Below are positions 12,746 through 24,199 of a DNA stretch of 64,000 nucleotides, piece after piece. A program made the translations under genes and the position numbers. The stretch covers positions 23,322,001-23,386,000 of the forward strand of contig OX327697.1 in the NCBI GenBank assembly GCA_946807835.1. The letters run 5' to 3'. This DNA is from Ailanthus altissimus. Taxonomy: Eukaryota > Streptophyta > Magnoliopsida > Sapindales > Simaroubaceae. Positions within the stretch are counted from its first letter, which is position 1; each line of letters starts with the position of its first letter. Under the pieces are notes generated by a model that worked only from the letters and a program-made list of their open reading frames with translations, had not been told where the DNA came from and did no database searches.

Positions 12746-13149
12746 TTGACTTTGGACCATTACCTCTATGGTCGTCGCATTTTCGCTCCTTGCACTTAGG
12801 TGGTTTGCCTTTCTCCTCCTTACTTTTCGGAGGTTAAAACTCCTTAGCTTCCCCACCTTTGCTATGATTAGGTTTAGAATATTTGGTCTTACCTGTTTCT
12901 CGATTGCGGTAATCCATGAGTGTCTCTGCCATTATAAGAGCGTCAGCTATATTCTACATTCTGCGCCGCTTCAACTCATTGGCAGCCTATGTTTGTAACC
13001 CATTCAGGAAATTGAACAACAAGTCCTCCTCACTTATGTTGCGGATTTGCAACATCAACAAAGAGTACTCCTTCACGTACTCCATAATAGTCTTTGTTTG
13101 TTTCAACTCCTTCAACTGCTTACGAGCGTCGTGCGCCACGTTCTCCGTA

Positions 13150-13877
13150 TAGAATTAGCGCTTTAATTCCCGTTACAATTCTTCTCATATGTTATTGGTG
13201 TATGTACCCTTACGAATCTCTTTGCTTTTCCTACTCCACCATAGAATTGCATGATCGGAAAGGTATAAAGTTGCAGTACTTACCTTATGTTTATTCTACA
13301 TGTCCAAAGTATAAAAGTACCTCTCTATTTTCCAGAAGAAGTTGTCAAGCTCTTTGGCATCCCATTTGCCGCTAAAGTCCTTCGATTTAAGGGCTTCAAC
13401 CCTTAGTGCAGCCACTGTACCTTGAATAGCTATGCCATTAGCGACTGCTCGCTTGTACAACACCATGTCCTCATTGACAGCTTCAAACCCTTTACGCAAC
13501 TTTCCCACTTGGGCTTGAAATTTGTCCATAGCATTGTAGAACTTCTCTTGAAAAGCCTCGATCCAATCCTGTTGCTTGTCAGCATGCTCATTAATGGAGC
13601 TTTCGATGAGGGAGCGTAGCTCGTCCCCTTGAGTGTCGAGGCCTACCTCGAGTTTCTTGACTTGCTCTTTCAACTCTTAAAGGTGATCCGTCGCCTTGCT
13701 CATGGCACTACTGAGCTTCATAACCATGTCCCCTAGTTCATGGTTCGGATCAATAAAATTTTCAAGTGGAACACTCCCATGTCTCATAGCTTTGGGGTTT
13801 CTACCATTCTCTTCAATAATCCCCGATGATCCAGCAACTTCCTTCACTATCTTCTTTGAACCCGCTCTGATACCAAT
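13150..13877 (-). pseudogene. Gag remnant of the 10.8-14.4 kb gypsy element
   Basis: Minus-strand frames give a long helical region (QVKKLEVGLDTQGDELRSLI, and VNEDMVLYKRAVANG) followed by FSGKWDAKELDNFFWKIERYF (about 13370-13310). That is the conserved start of the retrotransposon gag domain in this gypsy group. Frameshifts and stops follow. One 125-codon stretch (13673-13296) is still open. Confidence 0.82.
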
Positions 13878-14415
13878 TTTCACGGACTTTTCTCGAACCC
13901 CCACGACCTTAGACACTTTTCAAGTGCTAAACAGCCTACAAGACCAATTGCTCAAAGAAAAAGATAAAGAAGAAGTACACCAAGTGTTTAAGAGAATTCT
14001 CTCTTATATAATACTATAGAGAAATTACAAAGCTATAGAATTACAAATCTTGAAGAATTTAGAGGATATCTATAATTTGGAGGATGGTTTGGTCAAATGA
14101 GAGCTCCATCTATTTATAGCTAAAGCTATATGCAATAGACGGTTAGGATTCATTCTAATCTAATGGTCCACATTTAAAGAGAAGAATATGTAAAGGAATA
14201 TTCTAAATATACCACTTACCACAAGAATATCTCAAGGAATATGTCATCTCTAGAATACTCTCTCACCTACCATACAAATATGGCCTTAACCCAAGTCAAT
14301 TGAGTCTTTTAGAAATTCAAGCCCATACAATACACCATGGGTCAAATACCCTCTTGGTGGTCTTGTTGCTCGCCAAGTGTTCGAGTAATGGCTTGAGAAT
14401 ATTTGGGGCATGACA
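13878..14415 (-). repeat. 5' LTR of the 10.8-14.4 kb gypsy element
   Basis: Starts TGTCATGCCCC on the minus strand and ends next to the primer-binding site. Its terminal CA has decayed to AA (GTCCGTGAAA against GTCCGTAACA in the other LTR). Confidence 0.85.
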
Positions 14416-14720
14416 CTTTACAACCGTTAACTAATAAATTTGCTTGTAAGGATCACAAGTTATAATTTAGGATAAGATTTGACTGTTCAAGCAAGTTGGG
14501 AGCATTGCCTATATGGCTTAATGGTCTTGTAAATGTAAAACACATTTGAAATTTTATAACTATTAAATGACGTGACACTAAAGTGATACAAGATATCATT
14601 TTAGCGTACATCTCTAATTCATAAAAAAGAACATCAAATTCATACAAAAAGATAATTATAGAATGTAAAAAGGGTTGCTTGTACAAAAACATCCTTAGTA
14701 GGGAACCCTGAAATCCTCTT
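14416..14720. other. Intergenic, nothing recognised
   Basis: No repeat or gene is seen; it ends at a poly(A) run near 14722-14735. Confidence 0.4.
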
Positions 14721-14735
14721 TAAAAAAAAAAAAAT

Positions 14736-15728
14736 AGCGGCAGCTCTTCCCCCTTCCCCCCTAAAAAGAAAAGCCCCACTGGAGTGGTTATCACCACCTA
14801 TAGGTGGTTTCTTCTCTCCCATTTTTGATTTTTTAGCGTCCTTTAGTTTATTTTCTTCTCTTTTTTCAGTCTCATTTTGCTATTTTTGGCTGAGTCCGAC
14901 CATCGTGTCTCTTGGCTTCTCTTCAGCCACCAGGCCATTGCTGCGGTTTCTTCGATTTGTGGCGTGGTATTTATGCCTCTAAGGGTTCTCGGCCTTAGCC
15001 CTGCTTTCCAACACACTTGGCCGTTGTCGAAGGCTTCTACACTGATGTCCTTAGATCGAATGGCAGAAGCTGTCCCTGACTCAAATTCAGTCGGCCGCCG
15101 AAGCACAATGACGGACTTCGTTAGAAACTCTTTTAGCACCACATTTCTATTTTTTGATCATGTATTCCAGCTCTATAGCCAAGGTTGACTACCGTGGGAG
15201 AGTTTCTGTTGTCAAACAAGTGAGCCGAGCTCACTAGCAGCCGCTTTGTATCCAAAGCCGGTATAAACGTGATCTACGATGATTTATTTCAATCTATGGC
15301 CTTGGATACAGTTTTGAGGCATATGTTTTATTGTCTGTAGGTTAAAACTTATGGGTAGTATGGAATATGTTATTTGTTTGAGTTATGGGTCGCTTGTAAT
15401 AATCTTCAGAGTGAGGATGTTTTATGCCTCTTGCATGAGGTTTTGTTAATTTTCCTTTTATGTAAGGGCAATTTCCCCCCTGGGAGGTAGTTAAATCCCT
15501 CCACGAGAGGATAGATCTTCCCCGTCCTCAATAAGGGTAGTAAAATTCATCCATAGATAATCCCCAGTTATGGGGTTGTTATCTCCCTCTATAGAGAAAG
15601 CTTCAGGTCTAGGTGTTCATTAATAAGTTTTATATTTATGTTGTCTCGGTAATTCTCTACTTTAGAGCAGTAGATCTTGTAATATCTTTTATTTCTATTA
15701 ATGATATTAAAGTTGCTTAAAAAAAATT
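14736..15728 (+). mobile_element. Possible poly(A)-tailed retrosequence
   Basis: About 1 kb of higher-GC sequence that ends with TTAATGATATTAAAGTTGCTT followed by an A run (15719-15727), as LINE or SINE 3' ends do. A matching A-rich run lies just before it (14722-14735). A C/T-rich start and a 103-codon open frame (14877-15188) without recognisable domains are the only other features. It may be a LINE with only its ends left. This is a weak call. Confidence 0.3.
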
Positions 15729-15940
15729 CATAATAAAGATAAATTCCAAATGAACATATAATTGAAATATTACTGATAATATATATGTAAATATTGTTTT
15801 AGAAAAAAGCTTATTTATACTAATAGATGATTTATCTTAAAAAAATAATAATCCTAATTAGTAAAGACATAATAAATCTAAAAAAAATAAGGAAACTAGA
15901 CTCCTCCTAAAATTATAACTCAAAATAAAAAGATTATCAT
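15729..15940. other. Short AT-rich spacer with target-site ATCAT
   Basis: The last five bases (15936-15940, ATCAT) are the left target-site duplication of the 17.5-kb gypsy element. Confidence 0.7.
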
Positions 15941-16865
15941 TGTTGGCCTCATAATTGATAAAGTCCAACTTGGTGTAAAGCCCAATTAAAAGCATCACTC
16001 AAAAAAGACCAGAGTCGTCTAAAAAAAAGGCCCAGAACAGGAATTGATAGGGGAACTAACAAGCCTAGAGACAATTAGACCCAGAATCAAGCCTGCTGAA
16101 ATCGTAGAATTATCAAATGCCCTTCGAACAAAGAAAAGCTCAAGTTCAAGTATGAAGGAGAGTTCTATTCAAACTCAAGTTCTATCACATTTTTCCAATA
16201 GGGAACGGACGAGGAACTTGAGTCAGGTTCGAACATCTCTTCTCTTGTTGATTTCTCTTATCATGATTACTTATCTGATTATGATTGTTGCAGGAATTGA
16301 TTAGATTAAATCACATGATTCACGCATCACATATTTGGCCCGGAATGAGACTGCATTTTATCTCAAGATTAAATCAAATTCTAATAAAGAGTCACAAATG
16401 AACTTATTTTCAAAGAAGATAATTCATCCCAGAACAGATTAAGCCACTTCAATCTTAAAACGGATTGAAGTTTATCTTATCATAAGACTATTTGTATGAA
16501 AATTAAACTCTATCATACTACATTATAAAAAGGTACACATTGTATGATTACATTCATTCAAAAAGAGGCTGAGAAACATAGCATAAGCAAGAGCCCAAAC
16601 ACTCTTGAGATCTTCAATCAATCTTCGAGAGCACATATAGAAATCCTCTTTTTTGCTTAATAAACACTCTCTACATACAGCATGAGATTCTTCTACTGTT
16701 ACTGACTTTAGCGTTGAAGTGTTTTTCTTGTGTAAGAGGACGACTTTGTCTTAGAAAAAGGATCATAGAACTAATTGAACGTGAGCGCAAAATATTCTCA
16801 GAATTTCTTCGGAGATCCAAGGGCCCATAAGTAATTCTAGAAGTTTTCAGAAACCAAAAACTTCA
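15941..16865 (+). repeat. 5' LTR of the Tat-like element
   Basis: 925 bp, TG...CA ends, with a promoter-like CATTATAAAAAGGTACAC near 16520-16537. It matches 28933-29036 plus 32491-33437, apart from about 120 bp (roughly 32786-32906) found only in the 3' copy. Confidence 0.92.
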
Positions 16866-17034
16866 GTGGCACCATCTGTGAGAAAAGCTACTTTAAAAGC
16901 ATTTCTCATATAAACAAATTACGAGAGCCTCTAATAAAAAATTATGATCCCTTAATAGAGTAGTCTTACTAGCTCTGAAAACCCTCTTGAAGGGTCTTTT
17001 ACTTAGGAAATTACCACTTTAGGTGACGAACTCA

Positions 17035-18160
17035 CTCCCGGAGCAGCTGTACTATTCACCAAACTTATCGAGAAGATCGAGGGTTATTAGAATGAAAACT
17101 TGGAGCTTCGCAACAAGATAATAACACTGTATGGTGATAATGACGGTGGGAACTAAAAGACAGATTTGGTTTAACTCTTGGCTAATCCATACACTCTCTT
17201 TACTGTAACTCAAGCTTTTAAAAGGTTTTCAAGAAAGCAGGTTTGAGTACCCTCACTAACCAAAAACCCAATACATAGCTTACAACCGAAAAAGAAAAAG
17301 AGGACATGAAGACTTCCATTCTTAAAAGAAGTAAAAATCATGTATGTAAAAGAAACCCAGGTAGAGAAAACAGACAATATCTTTTTAATGGTGAGAAAGG
17401 TAAACCAGGATCTCTTCACAGATGCCAATATATTCGCTTTAAAACTAGAAAAGTTCAACATCCTTAGTTTTCATCTATTTGATGAAACTAGTGATCTAAA
17501 AGAACACATATTCCATTTCAACTCTAGGATGATCATGCACGCTTATAATGGAGTGCTGAAGTGCATGTTGTTCCCCTTGAGTATGAAGGGACCAGCTTAA
17601 ATCTAGTTTTATAGCTTATTACCTAATTCCATATCCTCGTTCAAGAAATTAGCTGAACGATTCATCAAGTAGTACCTACAAACTGAAAGGGAAAAAAGAC
17701 TGCATTGGACTTATTTTCAATAAGGCAGAGCATAAGTCTGAGCAACATTGAGTCAATCTAAAACTTCCTCTAATGCTTTAATAGGGAATTTAGTGAGATA
17801 GGAAACTATGACTCATAGATAGCATAACAGGCCTACAAAAAGGCCGTCAGACTTTCACTCCCTACCATAAGTACTTGATCCGAAAGAATTTCACCTCTTT
17901 CTAATTAATCAACAAAAAATCCATAAAGTGGATTAGGAAGAAGAAGATCAAGATTACTTCAAAAGAGACTTTAGTCATCACCATGAAGAAGATTAAAAGT
18001 GCATTTCCAAAACTAAAATAGGAAGTAAAAAGTAGCAGGGGAAGCGCGCTGGCCCATTGGGAAATAGAGGAATCGATAAAAGACTTCATCAGCCAATAGA
18101 AACTTTAATCCCTATAAACACGCTTGCAAAACATATATGGAAAATTTTAAAAAACATTAG
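17035..18160 (+). pseudogene. Gag remnant of the Tat-like element
   Basis: DELTPGAAVLFTKLIEKI (from about 17035), FSFHLFDETSDLKEHIFHF-type sequence within 17340-17600, then PNSISSFKKLAERFIK (about 17615-17670) give the order of the retrotransposon gag domain. Stops occur throughout (for example after KGPA at 17598). It would have coded the capsid protein. Confidence 0.8.
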
Positions 18161-18724
18161 GATATTTTAGACAATAGCACGGGTGCTTAACCCTTAGGAG
18201 AGAAGGGATTAATCCAAACATTATCCATACTACAATGAAATCATCCACACCATTCAGAACTACAAGGCTTTGAGGTTTTAAATTCACCAACTAATGAGTG
18301 AAGCACGATAGCAAGAATACAGAGTAAACATTGCTATAACTTAAGAACCAACGAAGGTTCCAGCAGCTTAGAATAGAATAGAGGACAATATTATATTGAT
18401 CCTCAAATTTATCCATGGTGATGCACCTTATTGGGACAACGCCCCTAAGGTCGCATAGCCACTGAAAGAAGAAATAGACAAAACCTCCATTCCAGCGCTT
18501 GATGGGACATAATGAAAGAATCCCTGGCAGCAGCAGTATCGAGGAGCTGATCGACTAGTTCCATGTTTATATCGTGTATGGAAGACCACTAGAAAGGGTA
18601 GGAACCGAAGGGGAATGGAGACTAATATTCAGAAAGCCTAAAAAATTAGGCACTGCGAGATTACCGAAATCTCCACAGCGTAGGCTAGCAATTAGAAACT
18701 CAAGAAGATCAAATTCTCACGAGA

Positions 18725-19200
18725 AGATATGTTAAAACTGTCGATGCCCCACCTAGATCCTCTAGTGGTCAGCCTAAACATCAATGGGACCTTCGTAAAA
18801 AGAGTCTTTGTAGACGAAGGAAGCAATATAGATGTTCTGTACTAGGAAGCATTCCAAGGGCTCAAGATGAATACCCAGGACCTGATATAGTGCAACACTG
18901 AATTAATAGCTTTCAGAGGTGAGAAGGTCTAGGTAAAAAGAGTTATAACCTTTTCGGTTATCGCAACTAGAAAGAAACAGGAAGTAAACTACCTGGTGGT
19001 CCAACCTCCTATATAATAATTCTATAGTTGGGTGCTTTTAGATCCACTACATGGAAGCGGTGCCTTCAACCTTACACTAGGTCGTTCGATGTGTCTCAGC
19101 GTTAGAGAATGAGGCAATAGACATCAAGGGTGAATAGCTGCAGGCTAAACAGTGTTATGCCAATTCCCTGAAGGCTGTCATCGGCAATAAAGAACAGACT
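18725..19200 (+). pseudogene. Aspartic protease remnant of the Tat-like element
   Basis: MPHLDPLVVSLNING then RVFVDEGSNIDVLY (about 18745-18842). VDEGS is the active-site region with the D-x-G still present, in the form usual for this group. Stops follow closely (from 18843). Confidence 0.8.
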
Positions 19201-19559
19201 GAAACAAGCATACTTCTTTTTAAGGAAAGAATCGATTCAAAATAGCAATCAAATGATCGGTGGCCAAAAGGAGTTTCGCCTGAAAAAGAATACATCCTGC
19301 TGAGCACTGAAAAAACAAAAGAAGTGATTTTAGACCTCTTAGCCCCCGATCAAAAGTCTCTTATCAGAATGTCCTTGATCGAGGAAAAACGTAAACAGTT
19401 AGTGGAGCTCTTAACTATAAACAAGGACATCTTTTCCTGAAGCCATAAAGACATGATCAGCATCGACCCATAAGTTATGTACCATAGGTTAAACATCCAA
19501 AAAGGATATAAATCGGTTAGACAAAAACAGAGGCACTTGGTGCCTGAAAAGAACTAAAT

Positions 19560-20900
19560 AATCAATAATAAAGTAGACCGACTACTCGACATCAGGTTCA
19601 TCAAGGAAGTGAAATACCTTAAATGGCTCTTTAACGTAGAAGTGGTTGGAAAGAAGAATAAGAAGTGGAGAGTCTGCGTAGACTACACGAACCTGAACAA
19701 AGCCACTCCTAAAGACTCTTTCCCTTTGTCAAATATAGATCAGATAGTTGATGCCATCATCGGGTATGAATGGCTATTATTCTTAGACGCTTATAGTGGC
19801 TACAACTAAATCAAGATGACAAGAAAAAACAAAGCGAAAATCAATTTCATCACGAAGCGTGGAACCTACTGTTATAGAATGATGTCGTTCGGCCTAAAAA
19901 ATATAGACGCTACCTTCTAAAATCATTTAAGGTATTTCACTTCCCTTTGTCAAATATAGATCAGGGAAGTGAAATACCTTAAATGGCTGTTTAACATAGA
20001 AGTGGTTGGAAAGAAGAATAAGAAGTGGAGAGTTTGCATAAACTATACGAACCTGAACAAAGCCACTTTTAAAAACTCATTCTCTTTGTCAAATATAGAT
20101 AAAATAGTTGACACAATCACCGGATATGAACGGCTATCGTTCTTGAACGCTTATAATGGCTATAACTAAATCAAGATGACAAGCAAAAACAAAGCAAAAA
20201 CCAGTTTCATCACAGAGCATGAAATCTAACGCTATAGAATGATGTCATTCGGCCTAAACAATACAGGAGCTACCTTCCAAAATACATTTAAGGTATTTTA
20301 CTTCCTTTTGTCAAATATAGATCAAGGAAGTGAAATACCTTAAATGGATATTTAATGTAGAAGTGGTTGGAAAAAGGAACAAGAAGTGGAGAGTCTGCGT
20401 AGACTATACGAACCTGAACAAAGCCACTCCTAAATACTCATTCTCTTTGTCAAATATAGATCAGATGGTTGACATCATCATCGGGTATGAGCGGCTATCA
20501 TTCTTGGACGCTTATAATGGCTACAACCGAATAAAGATAACAAGCGAAAACTAGTTTCATCACGGAGCGTGGAACATATTTCTACAGAATGATGCTGTTT
20601 GGCTTAAAAATTGCAAGTGCTACTTTTCAGAGAATCGTGTACAAAGTCTTTGAGAACCTGATAGGATTAACTGTGGAAGCTTACATTGATGACATTGTAG
20701 TGAAAAGTTGAAGAGCAAGAGATCATATTGCTAACCTATAGGAAGTCTTCAATGTATTACAAAAATACATGGGGAGGCTAAACCCTACTAAATACATATT
20801 CCAAATCTCATCTGAACATTTTTTAGGCACAGAGTCAGCGCACGAGGTATCAAAGCAGATCCATCTCAAATTCAAGCTCTGAAGAAGTTAACATTCCTGT
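19560..20900 (+). pseudogene. Reverse transcriptase remnant with a triplicated segment
   Basis: KKWRVCVDYTNLNKATPKDS and LFLDAYSGYN are canonical gypsy RT blocks, and AYIDDIVVKS at about 20680-20710 is the catalytic xDD box. The first half of RT is present three times in a row, starting at 19605, 19965 and 20326, each copy with its own mutations and stops. Only the third copy runs on into the xDD box. The enzyme cannot be made. Confidence 0.88.
19605..20625 (+). repeat. Triplicated ~360-bp RT segment with foldback junctions
   Basis: Units start GGAAGTGAAATACCTT at 19605, 19965 and 20326. Before units 2 and 3 lies an inverted copy of the unit start (AAGGTATTTCACTTCC at about 19929-19944; AAGGTATTTTACTTCC at about 20289-20304) and then TTTGTCAAATATAGATCA, a copy of mid-unit sequence. 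The copies differ from each other at many positions. Confidence 0.9.
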
Positions 20901-21700
20901 GCACCCCTAAAGACATTCAAGTATTGACTAAAAGAATTGTAGCCCTTAACCGATTCATCTTAAGAATATCGGATAGATGTAGACCTTTCTTCCAAACACG
21001 AAAAGTTAAAAAGAAAGACAGCTAGGGACCTACTCAAATAGAGGTTTTGCAGAAACTAAAAGACTATCTGAAAAGCCCTACAGTACTATTAATACTGCTT
21101 TCCAATGAGGTCTGCATCTCTACTTAGCCGTCTCTACTAAAATCGTCAGTTCAGCTCTAGTGAGGGAAGAAGAAAGACAACAAAAGCCTATATTCTACAC
21201 TAGTAAAGTCCTCACAGATCCAGAAACCTGTAACTTGGCAATGACACTACTTTTACCCAATCAAACAGATCCTATCAAAGTCAGATGCCATAGAAAGGGT
21301 AACCAAGATGGCCATGGGCCTGATTCACCTAGAATTGGAGTACACTTGCATAGTCTTAATTGATTAATCCTAGAACAAACCGTCAAACTTCGAACCCCTA
21401 TATTCAATAATGAAGCCGAGTATGAGGCCATGATCGAGGGACTAAAGATAGCTCAGGCCCTCTTAATCAAGAACCTGATAATAAAGACCGATTTTACACT
21501 TGTCACTTCATAGTGGAACAATAAATATAAAATTAAAAAAGAAAGGATATAGAAGCTGTTAAGTATAGTGAAGTAAATCGCTTTCCAATTCATAAGCATC
21601 ACATTTCAGCAAGTTCCAAGAAAGAAGAATACAGAAACAAACAAGCTAACTAAGGAAGCTTCTTCTGCAAGTCCTTTAGTTGGAATGGTTCCCCTAATAG
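20900..21700 (+). pseudogene. RNase H and second RNase H remnants of the Tat-like element
   Basis: YTSKVLTDPET-type sequence around 21190-21230 marks the first RNase H. FNNEAEYEAMIEGLKIAQAL (about 21403-21465), NLIIKTDFTLVTS and ISITFQQVPRKKNTETNKL (about 21595-21650) are the second, archaeal-like RNase H found in Tat-type elements. Stops are present in both. Confidence 0.8.
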
Positions 21701-21783
21701 AAAGAGAATGAACCGAGATTAAAAGTGACATAAGGGATCTATCAGTAAGAATCACATTTGAGATCATAACTAAAACAAGTTGG

Positions 21784-22668
21784 ATGACCTCATACATAGA
21801 CTATCTTAAGGAAGAAAAGATTTTTGAAGATAGGAAGAAAGTAAAAAGCCTTCAAGATAGTGCAGGGAGATTCACTATCATTGGCGAGCATTTATACAGA
21901 AAATCCTTATTGGGAATCTATATAAGATGTGGTCCGATTGAGGAGGGACACCAGATCATTACAGAGATACATGAAAGATCATGCAGTAACCACTCAAGAG
22001 CAAGAATGCTGGCCTATAAAGTTATACAATAGGGATATTTTTGGCTATCAGTCAAAATGGATGTAGCAAAGCATGTTAGGAAATGTGAAACGTGCCAAAA
22101 GTACGCCATGCTCATCCACCAGCCTGTATATAACCTCTACACAGGTTTTAGCTCCTAGTCGTTCATTCAGTAGAGGATGGAAAAAAGAGTAAATGGCTTG
22201 AAGAGCTTTCAAGAATGCTCTAGGCCTACAGAATAATAGAGAGCAGATCAACTGAAACCTCATTATACTCCTTAGTATACGAAACAGAAGCTATGCTTTC
22301 CATGGAAGCTTTCATCCCAACCCTAAGGACAAGGATCGTGTAACTTAATGATGGTGCCATAGCCATAACCAAATACCTGACAAAAGAAGCTCGAGAAATC
22401 GTAACGATCTACGTGGCGATTTACAAGGAAAAGATGAAGAGACGCTATGATAGTAAAATCAGTAAGTGTAAGATTAATGAAGGTGACCTTGTTATGAGAG
22501 AGGCACTCGACATTAACAAGGAATACAATACTGAAAAGATGATGGAAACTTGGGAAAAAACCTATAGAGTTATTTGAAAGCTAGACAATAGAGCTTTTTT
22601 GTTACAAGACATGGACAGGAACCTCATTCCGACCCCCTAGAACATATCAAAGCTGAAAAAATTCTATG
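21784..22668 (+). pseudogene. Integrase remnant lacking the catalytic core
   Basis: The zinc-binding part is seen (EIHERSCSNHSRARMLAYK, then CETCQKYA at about 22087-22110). Soon after comes KKSKWLEELSRML and ETSLYSLVYETEAM (about 22180-22300), which lies downstream of the core, then the C-terminal INEGDLVMREA region and DNRAFLLQDMDRNLIPTP (to about 22640). The DDE core that should lie between about 22130 and 22180 is missing. Confidence 0.8.
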
Positions 22669-22799
22669 TATAACTCCTCTCCTTTATTTTTGTTCTACAT
22701 CTCAAACAAGTTTTTTCATAAATGATTCTATATAATACTCTATTACTTCATCACTGATTATGATCCCAATATGATTCTTCCCTCATGAAAAACTAAATT

Positions 22800-23525
22800 A
22801 TAAATATGGGAAGTAACGTCGTTCTAAGGAGATGGCTAAAAAATAATCCCTCCAGACCCATGTGTAAGGTCTTATCGACCCCTTGCACGATAAAATAATC
22901 TTGTGCTATTACTAAGAGATGAGATGACCAAAAGTAATCCTTCACAATGTTTCGAGGAGATGGTCAAAAAAAGATTCCTCTAGGTCCTCATGTAAGGTCT
23001 TATTGACCTCTTACACGGTCTGGTGCCATTATTAGGAGAGGAGACGACCAAAACCAATCTTCAACATTGTTATAGGGAAATGGATAAATAAACAATCCCC
23101 CTAGGTCTGCATATAAGGTCCTGGTCACCCTTACACAGTCTGGTGCTGTTATAAGGAAATGAGACATCCAAAAGCAATCCTTCAAATTGTCGTTCCATTG
23201 ATATAGCCTAAAAATGATCATCGTAGGTCCGCATGTAAGGTCTTATTGCTCTTTACATAACCTAGAATCGTTGCTAAAAATAAACATGAACACTGTCATT
23301 CCAAGGAGATAGCCTAAAGATGACTCCCTCAAGTCTATATGTGAGGCTCTATTGCTCCTTTACGCGGCCTGAAACCTTTGCCAAAAGTGCTAATGAACAA
23401 ATTTTTCATATCATTCCAAAGAGATGGCCTAAAAATGATCCTCTCAAGTCTGTATATAAGGCCTTATTAAACCCTTACATAGTCTGGTGTTGTTACTAGA
23501 AATGAAGACGACAAAAAAGTAACCT
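22800..23525 (+). repeat. Tandem repeat of ~110-125 bp downstream of integrase
   Basis: About six to seven degenerate units share GGAGATGGCCTAAAAATGA, TGTAAGGTCTTATTG and TTACACGGTCTGGTG. It lies in the non-coding stretch between integrase and 3' LTR, where related plant elements also carry tandem repeats. Confidence 0.85.
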
Positions 23526-23559
23526 TCCAAATATTAAAGAAAAAAGGACAAACAAAGTT

Positions 23560-23850
23560 CTTACTAAACCTTTCTTACATGGGTTTCCAATGCCTGACAC
23601 ACGGAAGGACTCAAACTTCCTTGCGCGAGTTTTAACGCCCTTATAGAAGTATACCAAAACCTTTCTTACACAGGTTTTCCAACACCCGACACACGGAAGG
23701 AACCGAATTTTCTCGCATAGGTTTTAAACGTCTTTACCATAGAAACAACTAACTTTCTTACATGGGTTCCAACACCCACCATAGGAAAGCAATTGAACTT
23801 TCTCCTACGGGATCAAAACACCCTTACCACAGAAGTATCTACAAAGGGAA
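23560..23850 (+). repeat. Tandem repeat of ~91 bp, three units
   Basis: Units begin near 23567, 23658 and 23750 with ACCTTTCTTACATGGGTTTC-like sequence and share CACACGGAAGGA and a final TTAC(C)ATAGAAG. It is unrelated to the previous block. Confidence 0.82.
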
Positions 23851-24199
23851 ACTACCTTTTCGATCAAAAATAAGAACGACACAATGTGTGCCCTTCTTAT
23901 CTAAAAAAGCCCCTAAAAGAACTTAGTATCCTTTTAAAAAGGCAGAACAAGTTATATTAGGAACCTATACTTGGAATCCCAGCTTACATAAAAAGAAATA
24001 CAAATAGGAAGTAATAAATCCTATCACTAAAGCATTCACAGAAAATAGACAAAAGCAAGTATTATTTAGAAACATATACTTGTATTAATTTCACAAATTT
24101 CATATACATGTTTGGGTTACAAAAATGAAATACAAATAAAAACTATGCTGATGGAGAACCTGGGGAAAGCTCTACCACGTCTGAATCCTAGTTTTTCGC

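Larger units (their letters stand above)
10813..14415 (-). mobile_element. Non-autonomous Ty3/gypsy element, minus orientation, two LTRs
   Basis: Two similar direct repeats of about 540 bp flank a 2.5-kb interior. In minus orientation the 5' LTR is 14415-13878, followed by a primer-binding site TGGTATCAGAGC (13875-13864, complementary to initiator tRNA-Met). The 3' LTR is 11351-10813, preceded by the polypurine tract GGTGGGGGAGAA (11363-11352). CTTT lies just outside both ends (10809-10812 and 14416-14419), a 4-bp match that may be the target duplication. The interior keeps gag, a zinc knuckle, a dead protease and the integrase C-terminal/chromodomain area, but RT, RNase H and the integrase core are deleted. 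Confidence 0.88.

Noticed and set aside
14877..15188. 103-codon plus-strand and overlapping minus-strand frames
   Set aside because: They overlap each other on opposite strands, with no motif and no introns; kept only as part of a possible retrosequence.
22800..23850. CRISPR-like spacing of repeats
   Set aside because: Units are degenerate tandem repeats without unique spacers, inside a plant retrotransposon.
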